A DNA stretch of 64,000 nt, taken from positions 1-64,000 of the forward strand of contig ONBX01000040.1 of the NCBI GenBank assembly GCA_900316205.1. The letters are read 5' to 3'. Both the position numbers and the translations under genes were made by a program. The stretch comes from an uncultured Eubacteriales bacterium (GTDB lineage Bacteria > Bacillota > Clostridia > Oscillospirales > Oscillospiraceae). Shown here piece by piece: positions 24,023 to 32,591 of this stretch. The first letter of the stretch is position 1, and each line of letters opens with the position of its first letter. The notes under the pieces are model-generated. The model was not told where the DNA came from, ran no database searches, and saw only the letters and a program-made list of their open reading frames with translations.

Positions 24023-25621
24023 CTACCCCTGCTCCAGCTCCGCGATGTGCATGTACTCGTCGTAGCTGCAGCGGCGGTCGATGATGCCGTCCTCGGTGAT
24101 CTCGATGATGCGGTTGGCCACGGTCTGGGTCAGCTGATGGTCGTGGCAGGAGAAGATGATGTTGTACTTGAAGGCCTCCAGGCCGTTATTGAGGGCCGCG
24201 ATGGATTCCAGGTCCAGGTGGTTGGTGGGCTGGTCCAGCAGCAGGAAGTTTGCCCCGGAGAGCATCATCCGCGAGAGCATGCACCGCACCTTTTCGCCGC
24301 CGGAGAGGACCTTTGCGGGCTTGTACACATCGTCGCCGGAGAAGAGCATCCGCCCCAGGAAGGTGCGCAGATAGCTCTCCCGCTTGTCGGCGGAAAACTG
24401 CCGCATCCATTCGATGAGGTCCGCGTCGAAGGAGTCAAAATAGCTGTTGTGGTCCTTGGGGAAGTAGCTGGGCTGGATGGAAGCGCCCCATTTCACCGTG
24501 CCCTCGTCCGGCTCCTCCTCTCCCATAAGGATCTTGTAGAGCATGGTGACGGCAAGCTCGTTCTTGCCCACCAGGGCGATCTTGTCCTCCTTGCCCACGA
24601 TGAAGCTGACCTTGTTGAGAAGCTTCACCCCGTCCACGGTCTTGGAGACGTCGGTGACGAAGAGCCGGTCCTTGCCGGGCTCCCGCTCGGCCTTGAATCC
24701 CACCCAGGGATAGCGCCGCCCGGAGGCGGGCAGCTCCTCCACGGTGATCTTGTCCAGCAGCTTCCGGCGGGAGGTGGCCTGGCGGGACTTGGACTTGTTG
24801 GCGGAGAAGCGGGCGATGAAGGTCTGCAGCTCCTGGATCTTCTGCTCGGCCTTCTTGTTCTGGTCCCGGATCAGCTTCTGGATCAGCTGGCTGGATTCGT
24901 ACCAGAAGTCATAGTTGCCCACGTACATCTTGATCTTGCCGTAGTCGATATCCACGATGTGGGTGCAGACATTGTTGAGGAAGTAGCGGTCATGGCTCAC
25001 CACCAGCACCGTACCCTCATAGTCCATGAGGAAATCCTCCAGCCAGACCACGCTTGCCAGGTCCAGGTTGTTGGTGGGCTCGTCCAGCAGCAGCACGTCG
25101 GGCTTGCCGAAGAGGGCCTGGGCCAGCAGCACCTTCACCTTGAGCCGGGGGTCGATGTCCCCCATCAGGCTCTCGTGCAGTTCCACCGGGACGCCGAGGC
25201 CCTGGAGGATCCTTCCCGCGTCGCTCTCCGCCTCGTAGCCGCCAAGCTCCGAGAATTCCTCCTCCAGCTCCGCGGCCCGGATGCCGTCGGCGTCGGAGAA
25301 GTCCTCCTTTTCATAGATGGCGTCCTTCTCTTTGCCACAGTCATAGAGCCGCTGGTGGCCCATAATGACGGTATCCAGCACCCGGCAGTCGTCATAGAGG
25401 CTCTGGTTCTGCTTCAGAACGGACATGCGGCGCTTGGCTTCCAGCACCACCGAGCCGCTGGTGGGCTCCAGCTCGCCGGAGAGGATCTTGATGAAGGTGG
25501 ATTTGCCGGCGCCGTTTGCGCCGATGATGCCGTAGCAGTTGCCCGCCACGAACTGCAGGTCCACCTTGGAAAACAGCACGGACGAGCCGAACTGCATGGA
25601 AAGGTCATTGACGGTCAGCAT
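24023..25621 (-). CDS. ABC-F ATPase (YkpA/YbiT-like) with one degenerate ATP site
   Basis: ABC-F proteins bind the ribosomal E site and modulate translation or give antibiotic resistance. 532 residues, two ATPase domains joined by a linker with QNKKAEQKIQELQ near 265. Domain 1 has Walker A GANGAGKST and LLLDEPTNNLD, but its signature is DIDPRLKVKVLLAQ instead of LSGGQ. Domain 2 has a proper LSGGEKVRC, but its Walker A is VGKNELAVTM with no lysine and its Walker B ends LLLDQPTNHLD, with Gln for the catalytic Glu. One composite site therefore looks active and the other not. GGAGG lies 7 nt before the ATG. Confidence 0.88.
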   Translation of the reverse strand: MLTVNDLSMQFGSSVLFSKVDLQFVAGNCYGIIGANGAGKSTFIKILSGELEPTSGSVVLEAKRRMSVLKQNQSLYDDCRVLDTVIMGHQRLYDCGKEKDAIYEKEDFSDADGIRAAELEEEFSELGGYEAESDAGRILQGLGVPVELHESLMGDIDPRLKVKVLLAQALFGKPDVLLLDEPTNNLDLASVVWLEDFLMDYEGTVLVVSHDRYFLNNVCTHIVDIDYGKIKMYVGNYDFWYESSQLIQKLIRDQNKKAEQKIQELQTFIARFSANKSKSRQATSRRKLLDKITVEELPASGRRYPWVGFKAEREPGKDRLFVTDVSKTVDGVKLLNKVSFIVGKEDKIALVGKNELAVTMLYKILMGEEEPDEGTVKWGASIQPSYFPKDHNSYFDSFDADLIEWMRQFSADKRESYLRTFLGRMLFSGDDVYKPAKVLSGGEKVRCMLSRMMLSGANFLLLDQPTNHLDLESIAALNNGLEAFKYNIIFSCHDHQLTQTVANRIIEITEDGIIDRRCSYDEYMHIAELEQG

Positions 25622-25657
25622 GGGAAAACCTCCTGTTGATGTGTTGGTCTTATGGAT

Positions 25658-25756
25658 CCCCCTACCGCCCGGTGTGAGCACTGGGCACCTCCCCGAGGGG
25701 GGGAGGCAAGGTCTCGCTTCCCCCTCAGGGGGAAGTGGCCGAAGGCCGATAGGGGC
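25658..25756. repeat. Stacked-hairpin element (CCTATCGG type), partial
   Basis: CCTCCCCGAGGGGGGGAGG, CTTCCCCCTCAGGGGGAAG and GGCCGAAGGCC in order, reverse orientation relative to 15389-15511. It lies between the DUF2716-like gene and the ABC-F gene. Confidence 0.6.
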
Positions 25757-25767
25757 TGCAAAGAACT

Positions 25768-26280
25768 TTACCGCAGCTTTTTCCAGCCCAGGGCCGGGGC
25801 GATGCGCTCCAGCTCCGGCAGGAGCTTTTCTCCGAAGGCCCAGATCTCCCGGCGCCAGGGGTGGCCCAGATAGCCGAAGCGGAAATCCTCGTCCAGGAAG
25901 AAATAATAGTCCCCGTCGGGGTAATAGAAGGGAAAGGCTGCCCAGTACTCCCCATTTTCATCCTCCAGGCGGACGGACTTCTGCTCCTCGTCCTTCCCGG
26001 GGTCATAGAGGAAGGCGCTGTGCTGCCAGTCCAGGGCGTAGAGCCGCTTGCCGGGCTCTGCGGCGGCATTCCGAAGTGCCTTCTTCACGGCGGGGGCCAT
26101 CTGCTCGATCTGGTCCTCCGTCATGTCGTCCAGGGCGTAGACCGTCCAGGGCTTCGGCAGCCGGAAGGGCCGCTTCCACCAGAGGAGGGAATGCCCCCGG
26201 TATCCGGCGGCGGGGCGGAAGCGCAGCGTATCGTATACCCGGTTCCAAATCTCCCGGGTCTCCTGTTCGTTCAGCAGCAT
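25768..26280 (-). CDS. DUF2716-like protein
   Basis: Small soluble protein of unknown function. The 170-residue product starts MLLNEQETREIWNRVYDTLRF, chosen because AAAGGAG lies 8 nt upstream; the open frame upstream has no site. It is rich in aromatic residues (YALDWQHSAFLYDP, FPFYYPDGDYYFFLDEDF, FGYLGHPW), a pattern I associate with DUF2716, but that match is from memory. Alone between two repeat-rich spacers. Confidence 0.6.
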   Translation of the reverse strand: MLLNEQETREIWNRVYDTLRFRPAAGYRGHSLLWWKRPFRLPKPWTVYALDDMTEDQIEQMAPAVKKALRNAAAEPGKRLYALDWQHSAFLYDPGKDEEQKSVRLEDENGEYWAAFPFYYPDGDYYFFLDEDFRFGYLGHPWRREIWAFGEKLLPELERIAPALGWKKLR

Positions 26281-26381
26281 GGCGTGCTCCTTTCGTTGTA
26301 AATGGAGAATAAGCCCTCCGTCACCGCCGCAGGCGGCGATGACACCTCCCCTTGCAGGGGAGGCCAAGTCGTTCCCGCGCC

Positions 26382-27338
26382 TCACCCAAAATACTTCTCC
26401 ACAAAATCCACCTTCTCCACCTGGAATTCCCGGCCCCGGAGGTAGTTCAGGATCCCTGCGTCGGTGGGAAAATCAAAGCGGAGCTTGTAGGAATAGAGGG
26501 CCTGACCCTTCTCGTCATAGTCCTTATTGAAGCGCTCCCGGCCATACTTGCCGTCCCCCAGCAGGGGCCAGCCCGCATGGGCCATCTGCACCCGGATCTG
26601 GTGGGTCCGCCCGGTGAGGAGCCTGCACTCCACCAGGCTCAGGGGTCCCTTGCTGCGCAGGAGCTTATACTCCGTCACGGCGGTCTTGGCCCCGGGCTCC
26701 GGCTTTGCCTTCACAAAGACCTGGTTCTTCTGGGCGTCCTTGAAGAGATAATTCTCCAGCCTTCCCTCCGGGGGCTTGGGCCGCCCCTGAACGGCGCAGA
26801 GGTAGTATTTTTCGATCTCCCGGTCCCGGATCTTGTCGTTCAGGATGCGCAGGGCCTCGGCGTTTTTGGCGGCGATGACGATGCCGCCGGTGTTCCGGTC
26901 GATGCGGTTGCAGAGGGCGGGGGCGAAGGAATTTTCCTCCCTGGGCCGCCACTCCCCCTTCTGGGCCAGATAGGCCTGGATATGGGCGATGAGGGTGTTA
27001 TAGTCCCAGACTCCCGCGCTGTGGCAGAGGACGCCGGGCTTCTTGTCCGCCAGGAGGATGTTTTCGTCCTCATAGACGATATGGAGCTTTGGCGTGCCCA
27101 CCTTGAGATAGGAATTCTCCTCCCGGGGCTTCTCAAAAAACTCGTCGTTGATGTAAAGCTGCAGCAGATCCCCGGTCTGGAGGCGGGTGTCCCGCTTGGC
27201 GCCCTTGCCGTTTACCTTGATGCGCTTGAGGCGGATGTACTTCTGCAGCAGGCTCTCCGGCAGCAGGGGCACCGCCTTGGAGACGAAACGATCCAGACGC
27301 TGGCCGGCGTCGTTGGGATTGACACGCAATTCTTTCAT
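26382..27338 (-). CDS. RluA-family pseudouridine synthase with S4 domain
   Basis: Isomerises uridine to pseudouridine in 23S rRNA or tRNA. Residues 1-65 form the S4 RNA-binding domain (GQRLDRFVSKAVPLLPESLLQKYIRLKRIKVN, shown in part). The catalytic motif is CNRIDRNTGG with D147 as the nucleophile, and LLTGRTHQIRVQMAHAGWP follows near 240-258. The usual HRLD histidine is Asn here, as in one RluC-like subgroup. 318 residues. Its promoter (27372-27400) is back to back with that of yceD. The target site cannot be told from sequence. Confidence 0.88.
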   Translation of the reverse strand: MKELRVNPNDAGQRLDRFVSKAVPLLPESLLQKYIRLKRIKVNGKGAKRDTRLQTGDLLQLYINDEFFEKPREENSYLKVGTPKLHIVYEDENILLADKKPGVLCHSAGVWDYNTLIAHIQAYLAQKGEWRPREENSFAPALCNRIDRNTGGIVIAAKNAEALRILNDKIRDREIEKYYLCAVQGRPKPPEGRLENYLFKDAQKNQVFVKAKPEPGAKTAVTEYKLLRSKGPLSLVECRLLTGRTHQIRVQMAHAGWPLLGDGKYGRERFNKDYDEKGQALYSYKLRFDFPTDAGILNYLRGREFQVEKVDFVEKYFG

Positions 27339-27371
27339 AAAAAATGCCCTCTGAGTCTGTCATTTTTTTGT

Positions 27372-27400
27372 AGTATACAACAGAAAATAAGCCTTGACAA
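27372..27400 (-). promoter_or_regulatory. Promoter of the rluA-family gene, overlapping the yceD promoter
   Basis: Minus strand: TTGTCA (27400-27395), 17-nt spacer, TATACT (27377-27372). Its -35 box shares five bases with the -35 box of the plus-strand promoter. Confidence 0.65.
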
Positions 27401-27422
27401 GTGCAAATGCTTCAACTATAAT
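27394..27422 (+). promoter_or_regulatory. Consensus sigma-A promoter of yceD-rpmF
   Basis: TTGACA (27394-27399), 17-nt spacer, TATAAT (27417-27422): an exact consensus promoter with optimal spacing. The ATG of yceD is at 27452, giving a leader of about 22 nt. Confidence 0.9.
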
Positions 27423-27451
27423 ACTTAGGCGACTGCAGCGAGGTGTGCCAA

Positions 27452-27946
27452 ATGAAGTTGAATTTGCGTGAAATCATCGAGGTTCCCGGCGGCTCTGTCC
27501 CCTTTGCGTGCGAGCTGGAAACGGAAGGTCTGGATTTTCCCGCGGTTCTGCGGTACCATGGCAAGCCCCATGCGGAGGGCCGCGTGTATAACGAGGCCGG
27601 CGTGCTGCATCTGGAGGGCACGCTGCGTGCGGAGATGACCTGTGTCTGTGACCGCTGCGGCGAAGCCTTTGACAGTGTGAAGGAGACACAGCTGGAAGCT
27701 GTGATCGTGGAAGAGGAAAACGAGGAGTATCCCGAGTATTTCGTCCTGGACGGCAACGACCTGGACCTGGACGAGGTCCTCTCCACCTGCTTCATCCTGG
27801 ATATGGAGACCAAATTCCTCTGCAGAGAGGACTGCAAGGGTCTCTGTCCCACTTGCGGCAAAAACCTGAATCTGGGCCCCTGCGGGTGCAGGAAACAAAT
27901 TGATCCAAGATTTGCTGTGCTTGAGCAGCTTTTGGATAAAGAATAA
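27452..27946 (+). CDS. yceD: YceD/DUF177 family protein
   Basis: Found upstream of rpmF across bacteria; plant and bacterial homologues help 23S rRNA accumulation. The 164-residue product has the family's zinc-binding cysteines: CVCDRCGE near residue 64-71 and CREDCKGLCPTCGKNLN near 129-145, ending in CGCR. A GAGGTG site lies 8 nt before the ATG; a GTG three codons earlier is less likely. rpmF follows 40 nt downstream. Confidence 0.9.
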   Translation: MKLNLREIIEVPGGSVPFACELETEGLDFPAVLRYHGKPHAEGRVYNEAGVLHLEGTLRAEMTCVCDRCGEAFDSVKETQLEAVIVEEENEEYPEYFVLDGNDLDLDEVLSTCFILDMETKFLCREDCKGLCPTCGKNLNLGPCGCRKQIDPRFAVLEQLLDKE

Positions 27947-27986
27947 CTGAGCTGCTCAGAACAGCTTACAATCAGGAGGTGTCAAC

Positions 27987-28172
27987 ATGGCAGTCCCGAA
28001 AGGAAAGGTATCCAGACAGCGGCGTGACAAGCGGCGCTCTTCCCACTGGAAGCTCACCGCCCCCAGCATCGTCAAGTGCCCCAACTGCGGCGAGTTCTGC
28101 ATGCCCCATCGTGCTTGCCCCCACTGCGGACAGTACAAGGGCCGCGTGGTCTTGAACGTTGAGGAGAAGTGA
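27987..28172 (+). CDS. rpmF: 50S ribosomal protein L32, zinc-ribbon form
   Basis: 61 residues, start MAVPKGKVSRQRRDKRRS. The four cysteines of the zinc ribbon (CPNC and CPHC) are present, so this is the zinc-containing 'C+' form; no zinc-free paralogue is in the window. AGGAGGTG lies 7 nt before the ATG. Co-transcribed with yceD. Confidence 0.97.
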   Translation: MAVPKGKVSRQRRDKRRSSHWKLTAPSIVKCPNCGEFCMPHRACPHCGQYKGRVVLNVEEK

Positions 28173-28182
28173 AAAAGCTTAG

Positions 28183-28212
28183 GGAGGAGAGGCCTGGACC
28201 GCTCCTCCTTTT
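28183..28212 (+). terminator. Probable terminator of yceD-rpmF
   Basis: GGAGGAG (28183-28189), 12-nt loop, CTCCTCC (28202-28208), then TTTT. It starts 11 nt after the rpmF stop. Confidence 0.6.
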
Positions 28213-28236
28213 GCTATCTTTACCCTTCCGCACTAC

Positions 28237-28412
28237 CTCCCCTGTGCAAGGGGCCTTGGGTGTGACCCAGTGCGCACACTGGGGCGAAGGGGTTGTACAG
28301 TCATCTCTACCGAAGGCTGGCATACAACCCCTCAGTCTCGTCGCTTGCGACGCGAAGCTAGTCCTTTAGGGCGTGAGAAGCTCCGAGCCAGCTCCCCTTA
28401 CACAGGGGAGCT
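28237..28412. repeat. CTCCCC-bounded intergenic element
   Basis: Bounded by CTCCCCTGTGCAAGGGG and AGCTCCCCTTACACAGGGGAGC, which pair with each other and with themselves. Inside are CCCAGTGCGCACACTGGG and a GTCGCTTGCGAC palindrome. The right end lies 8 nt before the ribosome-binding site of the radical SAM gene. Confidence 0.7.
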
Positions 28413-28428
28413 TATAAGGAGAACGGAT

Positions 28429-29796
28429 ATGGATCATATCATCAAATCCATCGACCCCACCAGCCCCCTGCGGCATCACGCCAGGGTGGGCGACAATCTC
28501 ATCGCTATCAACGGCAAGCGGGTGCTGGACGTGCTGGACTACAAGTTCTACGCCTATGACACCCGGCTTGACGTGCTGCTGCGCCGTCCCGACGGGACGG
28601 AGTACCATGTGCCCGTGCACAAGCGGGAGGGCGGCGACCTGGGGCTGGACTTTGAGAGCTATCTGATGGACAATCCCCGCTCCTGCGCAAACAACTGCGT
28701 CTTCTGCTTCATCGACCAGCTGCCCAAGGGCATGCGGAAGACCATGTATTTCAAGGACGACGACGCCCGGCTCAGCTTTCTGCTGGGAAACTACATCACC
28801 CTCACGAATCTCTCCCCCCGGGAGATCCAGCGGATCATCGATCTGCATGTGAGCCCGGTGAACATCTCGGTCCACACAACGGACCCGGAGCTTCGCTGCC
28901 GGATGCTGAAAAACAAGCGGGCCGGCGAGACCATCGAGGTCATGCGCCGCTTTGCCGAGGCCGGCATCGTGATGAACTGCCAGATCGTCTGCTGCCCCGG
29001 CTGGAACGACGGGGATGCCCTGCAGCGCACCATGGAGGACCTGGCAGCCATGTACCCCGGCGTCCACAGCGTCTCCGTCGTGCCGGTGGGCCTGACCAAA
29101 TACCGGGAGGGCTTGGAAAAGCTCACGCCCTTCACCCCCGAGCACGCGGCTGAGACCATTGACCAGATCACCGCCTTCGGCGACAAGTGCGTGGAGCAGT
29201 ACGGCACCCGGATCTTCTGGTGCGGGGACGAGCTGTACCTGGAGGCGGGGCGAGAGCTGCCGCCGGATGAGTTCTACGAGGAGCACACCCAGCTGGAAAA
29301 CGGCGTGGGCATGCTGCGTTTGCTGGAGACGGAGTTCCGCTCGGCCCTGAAGCTCTCGGACGCGCCGGACGCCGTTCCCTTCTCCATCGCCACCGGCACG
29401 GCGGCGGCCCCCTTCTTCGAGGGACTGCTGAAGCTGGCAAAAGAACAGTGGCCGCAGCTGAACGGCAGGGTCTACGCCATCGAGAACGACTTTTTCGGCC
29501 ACAGCATCACCGTGGCGGGCCTGGTCACCGGCGGGGACCTGATCCGGCAGCTCAAGGATCAGGATCTGGGAGAGCGGCTTTTCATCTCCCAGAACATGCT
29601 GCGCCGGGAGGAAGTGGACTTTCTGGACGACGTGAAGCTGGAGGAGGCCGCGGCGGCGCTGGGCCTTCCCATCTACCCCGTGGAGTCTGACGGCTTTGCC
29701 CTCTGGGACGCCATCTCCGGCGACGTGCTGCCGGAGGTGCAGATCCCCCGGCCGCCCAAAGAAGAGACGGAATACTACCGTTACAATCAGAACTGA
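28429..29796 (+). CDS. DUF512-type radical SAM protein with PDZ-like N-terminus
   Basis: Family of Clostridia and other anaerobes commonly found next to der; reaction unknown. Residues 1-65 resemble a PDZ domain (DNLIAINGKRVLDVLDYKFY). The iron-sulfur motif is CANNCVFC near residue 84-91 (CxxxCxxC), and the C-terminal DUF512 part contains IENDFFGHSITVAGLVTGGD. 455 residues. AAGGAG lies 7 nt before the ATG. An upstream open frame is repeat DNA. The Nudix gene follows 4 nt after the stop. Confidence 0.88.
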   Translation: MDHIIKSIDPTSPLRHHARVGDNLIAINGKRVLDVLDYKFYAYDTRLDVLLRRPDGTEYHVPVHKREGGDLGLDFESYLMDNPRSCANNCVFCFIDQLPKGMRKTMYFKDDDARLSFLLGNYITLTNLSPREIQRIIDLHVSPVNISVHTTDPELRCRMLKNKRAGETIEVMRRFAEAGIVMNCQIVCCPGWNDGDALQRTMEDLAAMYPGVHSVSVVPVGLTKYREGLEKLTPFTPEHAAETIDQITAFGDKCVEQYGTRIFWCGDELYLEAGRELPPDEFYEEHTQLENGVGMLRLLETEFRSALKLSDAPDAVPFSIATGTAAAPFFEGLLKLAKEQWPQLNGRVYAIENDFFGHSITVAGLVTGGDLIRQLKDQDLGERLFISQNMLRREEVDFLDDVKLEEAAAALGLPIYPVESDGFALWDAISGDVLPEVQIPRPPKEETEYYRYNQN

Positions 29797-29800
29797 GAAT

Positions 29801-30283
29801 ATGGCACAGGATATCACGCTGCCCATCGAAGACGGCTTCGTCAATCTTCGGGTGGGCGCCATCATCGAAAAGGACGGCAGGCTCCTCATGGTGCGAAACG
29901 CCGACCTTGCCTACTGCTACTCCGTGGGCGGGCGGATCCAGTTCGGCGAGAGCGCGGAGGACGCCATACGCCGGGAAGTGCGGGAAGAGACCGGCTGGGA
30001 TCTGGAGATCGAAAGCCTGGGCTTTGTCCACGAGGACTTCTTTTGGGGAGATTCTCCCTCGAAGCTGGGTAAACTGATCTATGAGATCGGCTTTTACTAT
30101 TATATGAAAACACCGGCGGACTTCGAGCCCCGCTGCGAAAGCCTCACAGAGGACGGCACGGAGGAGCATCTGGAGTGGGTGGACCCGGAAGAGGACGCGA
30201 TCCTCTATCCGGACTTTTTCCACATCGCGCTGCGGGACAAGGTCCCCTACGTCCGCCACATTCTGAAAGACGAACGAAACTGA
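29801..30283 (+). CDS. Nudix hydrolase
   Basis: Hydrolyses a nucleoside diphosphate linked to another group; substrate unknown. The Nudix box is complete: GGRIQFGESAEDAIRREVRE followed by ETGWDL (G-x5-E-x7-REVREETGW), near residues 46-71. 160 residues. The start MAQDITLPIEDGF is close behind the radical SAM stop, which suggests coupling. The repeat element at 30342-30476 separates it from der. Confidence 0.88.
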   Translation: MAQDITLPIEDGFVNLRVGAIIEKDGRLLMVRNADLAYCYSVGGRIQFGESAEDAIRREVREETGWDLEIESLGFVHEDFFWGDSPSKLGKLIYEIGFYYYMKTPADFEPRCESLTEDGTEEHLEWVDPEEDAILYPDFFHIALRDKVPYVRHILKDERN

Positions 30284-30341
30284 ATTCCGGCTCACGAGCC
30301 ATCGGAACCGCTTCTGAAGGCGGCGAGGCCGAGGAGCCGTT

Positions 30342-30476
30342 TGAATAATGAATACTGAAAACTGAAGAATGAATAATGAAGAATTGTGGTATCCCCTTCG
30401 GGGATGAATGAAAATATCGCGAAGCGATACCATGATTATTCACTTTTCAGTTTTAAGTATTCAGTATTCATTATCC
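30342..30476. repeat. Heptad-armed hairpin element upstream of der
   Basis: Left arm units: GAATAAT, GAATACT, GAAAACT, GAAGAAT, GAATAAT, GAAGAAT. Right arm: ATTATTC, ACTTTTC, AGTTTTA, AGTATTC, AGTATTC, ATTATCC. The inside has CCCC-ttcg-GGGG and TATCGC-gaa-GCGATA hairpins. A CTCCCC...GGGGAG palindrome (30478-30507) follows directly. Confidence 0.75.
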
Positions 30477-30519
30477 TGCGCTCCCCTTGCACAGGGGAGC
30501 TTATTAGGAAGGTGATACT

Positions 30520-31845
30520 ATGTCCAGACCGCTTGTTGCCATCGTTGGACGGCCCAACGTGGGCAAATCCATGCTTTTTAACCGCCTGGTGGGGCAGCGC
30601 CTCTCCATCGTGGAGGACACCCCCGGCGTCACCCGGGACCGACTCTATGCCGCGTGCGAGTGGTGCGGGCGCAAATTTGATATGGTGGATACCGGCGGCA
30701 TCGAGCCCACCACCGACAGTGAGATCCTGCTCTTCATGCGGGAGCAGGCCCAGATCGCCATCGACGCGGCCACCGTCATCATTTTTGTGACGGATCTGCG
30801 CACCGGCGTCACCGCGGCGGACCAGGACGTGGCCAACATGCTGCTGCGCTCCCGCAAGCCCGTGGTGCTGGCGGTGAACAAGGCCGACTCCACCGGCGAC
30901 ACGGACCTGGGCGTGTACGAGTTCTACTCCCTGGGTTTGGGCGATCCCATCCCCACCTCCGCGGTCCACGGCCACGGCACCGGCGATCTGCTGGACGAGT
31001 GTCTCAAGTACTTCCCGCCCGCCGAAGAGGACGAGGAGGAAGAGGACCTCATCAAGGTGGCCATCATCGGCAAACCCAACGTGGGCAAAAGCTCCCTGGT
31101 CAACCACATTCTGGGCGAGAAGCGGGTCATCGTCAGCGACATAGCCGGCACCACCCGGGACGCGGTGGATACCGTGTATGAAAACGAGCTGGGCCGCTAC
31201 ATGTTCATCGACACCGCCGGCATCCGCCGCAAGTCCAAGGTGGACGAGCGGGTGGAGAAGTTTTCCGTCATGCGGGCGCAGCTGGCCATCGAGCGGGCGG
31301 ACGTGTGCCTCATCATGATCGACGCCCGGGACGGCGTCACCGATCAGGATACCAAGATCGCCGGCCTGGCCCACGAGGCGGGCAAGGCCAGCATCATCAT
31401 CGTGAACAAGTGGGACCTGGTGGAAAAAGAGACCGGCACCATGGAGAAGATGCGCAAGGACATCATGCGGGACCTGAGCTTCATGAGCTATGCCCCCATC
31501 CTGTTCATCTCCGCCCTCACCGGTCAGCGCACCAACCGCATTTTTGAGCTCATCAACTACGTCAACGACCAGAGCAACATGCGCATCTCCACCGGTATGC
31601 TCAATAACGTCCTGGCGGACGCCCAGGCTCGGGTCCAGCCCCCCACGGACAAGGGCCGCCGCCTGAAGATCTACTACATGACCCAGACGGGCATCAAGCC
31701 CCCCAACTTTGTGATCTTCTGCAACAGCAGAGAGCTCTTCCACTTCTCCTACCAGCGGTATCTGGAAAACCAGATCCGCTCGGTCTTCGGCCTGGAGGGC
31801 ACGCCGGTGCGCATCGTAATCCGGCAGAAGGGAGACAGCGAATGA
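30520..31845 (+). CDS. der: Ribosome biogenesis GTPase Der (EngA)
   Basis: Essential 50S assembly GTPase. Two tandem G domains: G1 GRPNVGKS near residue 10 with DTPGVTRD and DTGG, and the second G1 GKPNVGKSSLVN near 184 with DTAGI and NKWDLVEKE. A C-terminal KH-like domain follows. 441 residues is the usual length. AGGAAGG lies 7 nt before the ATG. The last four bases overlap the plsY start (ATGA). Confidence 0.97.
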   Translation: MSRPLVAIVGRPNVGKSMLFNRLVGQRLSIVEDTPGVTRDRLYAACEWCGRKFDMVDTGGIEPTTDSEILLFMREQAQIAIDAATVIIFVTDLRTGVTAADQDVANMLLRSRKPVVLAVNKADSTGDTDLGVYEFYSLGLGDPIPTSAVHGHGTGDLLDECLKYFPPAEEDEEEEDLIKVAIIGKPNVGKSSLVNHILGEKRVIVSDIAGTTRDAVDTVYENELGRYMFIDTAGIRRKSKVDERVEKFSVMRAQLAIERADVCLIMIDARDGVTDQDTKIAGLAHEAGKASIIIVNKWDLVEKETGTMEKMRKDIMRDLSFMSYAPILFISALTGQRTNRIFELINYVNDQSNMRISTGMLNNVLADAQARVQPPTDKGRRLKIYYMTQTGIKPPNFVIFCNSRELFHFSYQRYLENQIRSVFGLEGTPVRIVIRQKGDSE

Positions 31846-32489
31846 TCCTCAACTGGTTTTTGCTGCTGCTGACGGCCTTTATTGCCTACGTCAGCGGCAG
31901 CGTCAGCACCCGGCGGGTGGCTTCCCGCTATGTGTTCAAGCGGGATCTGCTGAAGCTGGGCCGGGGCAACACCTGGCTTTCCAACTTCCGCCGCCTTTTC
32001 GGCTACCTGGGCTTTGCAAAGCTGGGCCTGGTGGAGATCGTGAAGGACCTGCTGCCCCTGCTCCTCGGGGCGCTGCTCATCGGCTTCCGCGGCCGGCCCG
32101 ACATCGGCCGCATCTTCGCGGGCTACTGTCTGATGCTGGGCCGTCTCTGGCCGGTGTTCAACCGCTTCAAGGGCGGCCACGGCTGCATGGCCCTGATCCT
32201 CATCGGCCTGCTCATTGAGCCCTCGGTGGGCATCACCGCGGCTCTTGGTGTGGTGGCCGGCATCTGGTTTGGCAAGAGCTTCACCGTGGGCGCCATGGCC
32301 GGCACCCTGGTGATGGCCATCGTTGCCGTCATGGTGGTGGAGGAGCAGCTGATCCTGATCATCACGGCGCTGATCTGCCTGCAGATGCTGGTACGCCACA
32401 TCCCCTCCATCCGCCGCATCCTCCGCGGCCAGGAGGAAAAGCTGAGCCTGGCGGAGGATCTCAGCTACAAATTTGATGAGAAGTTTTGA
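31842..32489 (+). CDS. plsY: PlsY-like glycerol-3-phosphate acyltransferase, divergent motifs
   Basis: PlsY moves acyl groups from acyl-phosphate to glycerol-3-phosphate, the first step of phospholipid synthesis. Position after der and the membrane topology support this family. The three catalytic motifs are altered: GSVSTRR where the family has GSxPTG, GRGNTWLSN for GSGNxGATN, and FKGGHGCMA for FKGGKGVAT. It may be a specialised or inactive paralogue. 215 residues. The stop codon is part of a run of 7-nt units (TTTTGAG, CTTTGAG, TTTTCAG, TTTTGAG). Confidence 0.78.
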   Translation: MILNWFLLLLTAFIAYVSGSVSTRRVASRYVFKRDLLKLGRGNTWLSNFRRLFGYLGFAKLGLVEIVKDLLPLLLGALLIGFRGRPDIGRIFAGYCLMLGRLWPVFNRFKGGHGCMALILIGLLIEPSVGITAALGVVAGIWFGKSFTVGAMAGTLVMAIVAVMVVEEQLILIITALICLQMLVRHIPSIRRILRGQEEKLSLAEDLSYKFDEKF

Positions 32490-32511
32490 GCTTTGAGTTT
32501 TCAGTTTTGAG
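32484..32511. repeat. TTTTGAG heptads at the plsY stop codon
   Basis: Four 7-nt units, TTTTGAG, CTTTGAG, TTTTCAG and TTTTGAG, run through the last codon and the TGA stop of plsY. Confidence 0.7.
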
Positions 32512-32560
32512 AAGAAAAAACCTGTGAAGACAAGGGACGTCCCTTTTGTCTTGCATGACC

Positions 32561-32591
32561 CTGGACAATTGAATCCACAACGCAGCACCCC
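32561..32591. repeat. Left direct repeat flanking the AT-rich gene
   Basis: Core ACAATTGAATCCA followed by a GC-rich tail ending CACCCC. A matching copy lies 1030 bp to the right at 33591-33621. Both copies follow a GGGAC/GTCCC palindromic stretch. Confidence 0.65.
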
